Origin: an uncultured Saccharospirillaceae bacterium
GTDB lineage: Bacteria > Pseudomonadota > Gammaproteobacteria > Pseudomonadales > Oceanobacteraceae
Direction: 5' to 3'
DNA: 39,439 nucleotides
Assembly (NCBI GenBank): GCA_947499545.1
Contig: CANMOZ010000025.1
Location: forward strand, 1-39,439
Of this stretch, positions 36,833 through 39,439 are shown in pieces; the first letter of the stretch is position 1, and each line of letters begins with the position of its first letter. A program made the translations under genes and the position numbers. The notes under the pieces are model-generated. The model saw nothing but the letters and a program-made list of their open reading frames with translations. It was not told where the DNA came from and did not search any database.

Positions 36833-37315
36833 ATGGCCAAAAAACAGAAAAATCCGACAAAAGGTAGCGCCTCCATCTGCGTTAACCGCAAAGCGCGCCA
36901 TGAATATTTCATCGAAGATCAGTTTGAAGCGGGTTTAGCACTGACCGGATGGGAAGTTAAAAGTCTTCGCGAAGGTAAGTGCCAACTAATAGACTCATAC
37001 GTTTTAATCAAAGACGATGAGGCTTGGCTGGTTGGAGCATTAATTACTCCACTAGGGCACGCTTCATCACACATCGTGGCTGATCCAAGGCGTACGCGTA
37101 AATTGTTGTTGCACCGGCGCGAAATCGATCGCATTACAGGGCAAATTCAAGCCAAAGGTTACACCAGCGTAGCTCTTGAATTGTACTGGAAAGGCCCTCG
37201 CGTAAAATGCAAAATCGGTATCGCAAAAGGCAAGCAGCTACATGACAAACGCGCAACCGCCAAAGAACGCGATTGGAATAAACAGAAAGAACGACTGATG
37301 AAACACTCGGTCTAA
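36833..37315 (+). CDS. smpB: SsrA-binding protein SmpB
   Basis: 160 residues. SmpB binds tmRNA and carries it to stalled ribosomes. The family pattern is full: [36 protein letters not shown], an [26 protein letters not shown] segment, and the ending [19 protein letters not shown], the C-terminal tail needed for decoding-centre entry. The start has Lys-rich MAKKQKNP. It lies 145 bases before ssrA on the same strand and ends at its own hairpin. There is no clear Shine-Dalgarno at normal spacing. Confidence 0.96.
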   Translation: MAKKQKNPTKGSASICVNRKARHEYFIEDQFEAGLALTGWEVKSLREGKCQLIDSYVLIKDDEAWLVGALITPLGHASSHIVADPRRTRKLLLHRREIDRITGQIQAKGYTSVALELYWKGPRVKCKIGIAKGKQLHDKRATAKERDWNKQKERLMKHSV

Positions 37316-37327
37316 AACACAGCAACC

Positions 37328-37354
37328 AAGCCGCTCAGACAAAGCGGCGTTTTA
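37328..37354 (+). terminator. Intrinsic terminator of smpB
   Basis: A GCCGCT/AGCGGC 6-bp stem (loop CAGACAA) followed by GTTTT. It separates smpB from ssrA. Confidence 0.7.
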
Positions 37355-37436
37355 CTTCTTATACTCTTGGGTGATAAAAGCGCTGACGTTCAGTAGACAA
37401 ATGACAGTAAGCCTTTATTTTTCAAGCACCTTGGCA

Positions 37437-37442
37437 TACAAT
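37437..37442 (+). promoter_or_regulatory. Possible -10 of ssrA
   Basis: TACAAT at 37437-37442, 18 bases before the mature tmRNA 5' end; the -35 region (TTTATT near 37414) is weak. The mature end at 37460 would then arise by 5' processing, as expected for RNase P. Confidence 0.4.
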
Positions 37443-37459
37443 GCCTGGGTAACCTTAGC

Positions 37460-37815
37460 GGGGGTGATCATGGATTCGACGTTGATTACAAGGCTAAGGG
37501 GGCATGCCGAGAGGGTATTCGATCTCGTTAATCCCCGAATACAAAAAGATAATCGCAAACGACGATTCTTACGCTCTAGCTGCCTAATAGCGCGGCTAGC
37601 CTCCAAGCGAGTTCGCCTGTGGACTTGTGCGGAGGAAATATCACACAGGCTCGCCCGGATGTTTGCCTAAGACAAAAGGGTTAAACTTTTTTAGGCTCGC
37701 GCTAAACACCCTGCTCCTCGGGCGGTGAGGCGTTAACCTAGTAGAGAGAGCTAAGCATGTAGAACCTTTAGGTGCGGATTGACGGACGCGGGTTCAAATC
37801 CCGCCACCTCCACCA
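37460..37815 (+). ncRNA. ssrA: Transfer-messenger RNA
   Basis: About 356 bases, one-piece type. The 5' end GGGGGTG pairs with CACCTCC before the encoded ACCA end (37812-37815), the usual G-U pair included, and GATTCGACG follows the 5' arm. The tag frame runs from a GCA resume codon at 37555 to TAA at 37585-37587 with TAG directly after, encoding ANDDSYALAA, close to E. coli ANDENYALAA. The T arm (GCGGGTTCAAATCCCGC) is intact. A tyrosine-integrase element starts at its 3' end. It acts with SmpB to rescue stalled ribosomes. Confidence 0.97.
37787..37815 (+). other. Probable attachment site (att) at the ssrA 3' end
   Basis: The T-arm and acceptor part of ssrA is a favoured integrase target. The integrase gene points at it from the right, about 140 bases away, and the gene's 3' end is intact, as for a site regenerated on integration. 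The second copy should lie beyond the window, which I cannot see; no repeat of this stretch occurs within the window. Confidence 0.6.
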
Positions 37816-37819
37816 CTAT

Positions 37820-37836
37820 GCCCCGGTTTCCGGGGC
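37820..37836 (+). terminator. Hairpin directly after ssrA
   Basis: A 7-bp GC stem (GCCCCGG with CCGGGGC) closed by TTT. No long T run follows, but it is placed where the tmRNA transcript should end and may be brought by the element. Confidence 0.5.
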
Positions 37837-37861
37837 TTCCCGGGTAACCAAGTACTAACTA

Positions 37862-37944
37862 ATACCCCTGAAATACCCTGTTTTACCCCCCTGTTTCCAC
37901 AAAAATTCCACAACTTTGACTCAATATACCCCTGATTTACCCTG
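37862..37944. repeat. Pair of 19-bp direct repeats, possible integrase arm sites
   Basis: The units at 37862-37880 and 37926-37944 read ATACCCCTGA, then two variable bases (AA or TT), then TACCCTG, and match at 17 of 19 positions. A looser third copy (TTTTACCCCCCTG) lies at 37881-37893. They sit between the att site and the integrase stop, the place expected for arm-type sites. Confidence 0.55.
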
Positions 37945-37957
37945 GGTTTTTCGCGTT

Positions 37958-39133
37958 TCATTCCTTCTCTCCATTTAGTGTCATTAGTGGCATGTAAAAC
38001 ATCGCTTCAGCTTTGTTGCCTGCTATGAACGATTCCCTAGGAACCCAGCGAGCATAGGCCTGTGTGGTCATCAGCACGGTTGAATGCCCCATTTGGTGAG
38101 AGACCCAAGCCAGAGGCTCACCGGCAGAGAGCATCATCGAGGCATAGGTATGGCGAGTCTGATAGGGGTATCGGTATCTTACTCCAGCCCTTTTGAGCGC
38201 TGGACTCCAAAGACCCCGTCGTATTTGTCTATCTCCTGACCAGGGCATATTGGTCTTAGGGTTATGAAAAATCCTGCCCGCTGCCTCACCTGTATAGGCC
38301 CATTGGTTTCTTAGGGCATCGGCTGCCGGCTTCAGAAGAGCAACTTCACGGGTGCCGGCTCGGGTTTTGGTGCTCTCAGGTTCGACTGAATCCTTGGTGA
38401 CAGCCTTGTTCACCGAAATAGTCTCCCGAACAAAATCAATGTCGGACCAATTTAAGGCAATTAATTCTGAGGTCCTCAATCCAGTCCAAAAAGCGAACTG
38501 TATGAGGTTCCTGCCCTGCCCTTCTAGTTCATCCAAGATGGCCACCTGCTCCTCGGGAGTGAAGGGGTCAACGGTGGATGGCTTCGGGGGTTCTTGTTTC
38601 CGATAACGCCAACCTTCCAAAGGATTTCGATCAAGTAGATCATCTTGCACGGCTTCCTGGAGAGCAGCCCTTAGCGGGCTGATTAAGTTGGCAATGCGTT
38701 TATTGGAAGCTTCTAAGCTGCTTACCCAATCTCTAACGTGTTTTCGTCTTAGCTCCTTTAGGTGATAGTGGCCAAGGTTTGGTATCAGTTGTTGCTCAAT
38801 GATTTCTCGATAGCCTCTAAGGGTGCTTTTCTTGAGTGTCTTTGATCGACGTTCCAGCCACTCACGCAGCAAGGTTCGAACACTCCTGTCATTGGGGTCG
38901 GGTATCTTGGCTAATCGTTCTCCTCGTTTACTGTTTGGGAAAGTGTTTATGTAATCAAACTCCCCTCGTTCTATGGCTTGTATAATCTCCATCCTGAACA
39001 TGAAGGCTTTTCTTAAGTTGCCAGGTGTAGGCTCAAGCCGGAGGGTCTCACGACACTTCTCCCCTTTGTAGATGAAGTAAATCTCGATACTTTTAGAGCT
39101 TCTGCTGTCGACTCCTTCGTATTTTCTACCCAT
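37958..39133 (-). CDS. Tyrosine-type site-specific integrase
   Basis: 391 residues. The opening (about 10-65, IEIYFIYKGEKCRETLRLEPTPGNLRKA and ERGEFDYINTFPNS) is a DUF3596/Arm-DNA-bind domain. A SAM-like core-binding domain follows (about 80-180), then the catalytic domain: Arg220 in FWTGLRTSELIALNW, a Lys around 256, Arg327 and His328 in YPYQTRHTY (the usual first His of HxxR is Tyr, a common variant in this subgroup), His350 in QMGHST and Tyr360. The set is complete, so it is probably active. The start overlaps the excisionase-like gene by 121 bases. It points toward the ssrA end, as usual for elements at tmRNA. Confidence 0.95.
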   Translation of the reverse strand: MGRKYEGVDSRSSKSIEIYFIYKGEKCRETLRLEPTPGNLRKAFMFRMEIIQAIERGEFDYINTFPNSKRGERLAKIPDPNDRSVRTLLREWLERRSKTLKKSTLRGYREIIEQQLIPNLGHYHLKELRRKHVRDWVSSLEASNKRIANLISPLRAALQEAVQDDLLDRNPLEGWRYRKQEPPKPSTVDPFTPEEQVAILDELEGQGRNLIQFAFWTGLRTSELIALNWSDIDFVRETISVNKAVTKDSVEPESTKTRAGTREVALLKPAADALRNQWAYTGEAAGRIFHNPKTNMPWSGDRQIRRGLWSPALKRAGVRYRYPYQTRHTYASMMLSAGEPLAWVSHQMGHSTVLMTTQAYARWVPRESFIAGNKAEAMFYMPLMTLNGEKE

Positions 39134-39297
39134 TCTGATACTCCTTTGATGCTGATTAAAATTCGGCTATCGGGTGCCTTAACCCATTGTTTTCCTTCCC
39201 TCCATTGTTTGCGGTCAATCTTGTGTCTTATGGCTTTGGCGGTATAACCGGAAAGCTCTGCATATTTTTGAACGGTGACGTAATCTACTGCTGTCAT
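39013..39297 (-). CDS. Excisionase-like small DNA-binding protein
   Basis: 94 residues. YVTVQKYAELSGYTAKAIRHKIDRKQWREGKQWVKAPDSRILISIKGVSEWVE is the pattern of winged-helix excisionases (DUF1233-type), with a helix-turn-helix at about 10-30 and a wing. The remaining 40 residues are coded within the start of the integrase gene in another frame and look less structured. The ATG at 39297 has AGGA three bases upstream. Such proteins direct the integrase toward excision. The overlap with int implies coupled translation. Confidence 0.75.
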   Translation of the reverse strand: MTAVDYVTVQKYAELSGYTAKAIRHKIDRKQWREGKQWVKAPDSRILISIKGVSEWVENTKESTAEALKVSRFTSSTKGRSVVRPSGLSLHLAT

Positions 39298-39439
39298 AAT
39301 TCCTATTGTTTTCTGTTGACATAATTCACCCCCACCGATGGTCAGTGTTGTTTTTTAATCGCGTTAAATCGGTTGAGTGGTTAGCTACTGGAAAAATGTT
39401 CTAAGGCTTGGAGAGCACTTGAGAACATAGCCGGGCTAA
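39298..39439. other. Right edge of the window, inside the integrated element
   Basis: About 140 bases upstream of the excisionase-like gene. It should carry its promoter, but no convincing -10/-35 pair for the minus strand was found; a TTGACA at 39316-39321 on the plus strand has no good -10 partner. The cargo of the element is not in this window. Confidence 0.4.

Overview
The window looks like chromosomal DNA of a free-living, aerobic, motile, probably marine gammaproteobacterium of the Oceanospirillales/Pseudomonadales type. This rests on the gene set and order: a Pseudomonas-like cox/cta cluster for a heme-A cytochrome oxidase whose subunit II carries a cytochrome c domain, fur and bamE in divergent orientation, ratA-rnfH near smpB, and ssrA just after smpB. 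I cannot name a species from the sequence alone.

Layout. 1-900: a divergent SRAP (HMCES/YedK-type) gene ending at a strong hairpin. 900-3900 (minus): a chemoreceptor whose gene overlaps a gene for a BMP/PnrA-like periplasmic binding protein. 4180-6110 (minus): a glycosyltransferase and a Yip1-type membrane protein. 6230-13850 (minus): the respiratory cluster coxB-coxA-ctaG-coxC, an opposed DUF2909 small membrane gene, then SURF1, a membrane-anchored assembly-like protein, ctaA and ctaB. 14190-17270 (plus): trmJ-dapE, a small unknown gene and ribA. 17360-20540: a membrane-anchored cold-shock-domain protein, slyX, a secreted transglutaminase-like protein with a Pro/Lys-rich linker, and an LPP20-type lipoprotein. 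20677-24301: serA divergent from a D-2-hydroxyglutarate-dehydrogenase-like flavoprotein, followed by an FAH-family hydrolase. 24371-27141: a family-3 solute-binding protein, two small unknown genes and a degenerate GGDEF protein. 27297-30510: guaB-guaA. 30551-33455 (minus): a short glutaredoxin-like protein and a 7TMR-DISM hybrid histidine kinase that lacks its phosphoacceptor histidine. 33681-36694: fur, divergent bamE, then rnfH, ratA and an NSS sodium symporter. 36833-37815 (plus): smpB and a complete tmRNA gene. 37816 to the end: the left edge of an element integrated at the 3' end of ssrA (arm-type direct repeats, tyrosine integrase, overlapping excisionase-like gene), whose cargo lies beyond the right edge.

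How the genes fit together. The cox/cta block encodes a terminal oxidase with its copper and heme A assembly factors. SerA and the neighbouring flavoprotein probably form a metabolic pair, the flavoprotein removing the 2-hydroxyglutarate made by SerA. GuaB and GuaA convert IMP to GMP. SmpB and tmRNA rescue stalled ribosomes, and the ssrA 3' end is also the landing site of the mobile element.

No CRISPR array, tRNA, rRNA or insertion sequence was seen. The most unusual observations are the histidine-less hybrid kinase, the degenerate GGDEF protein, the membrane-tethered cold-shock domain, the chemoreceptor/binding-protein gene overlap, and the ssrA-integrated element with a long xis/int overlap and a pair of 19-bp near-identical repeats. 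Start codons were often moved downstream of the longest open frame where a ribosome binding site decided the matter.
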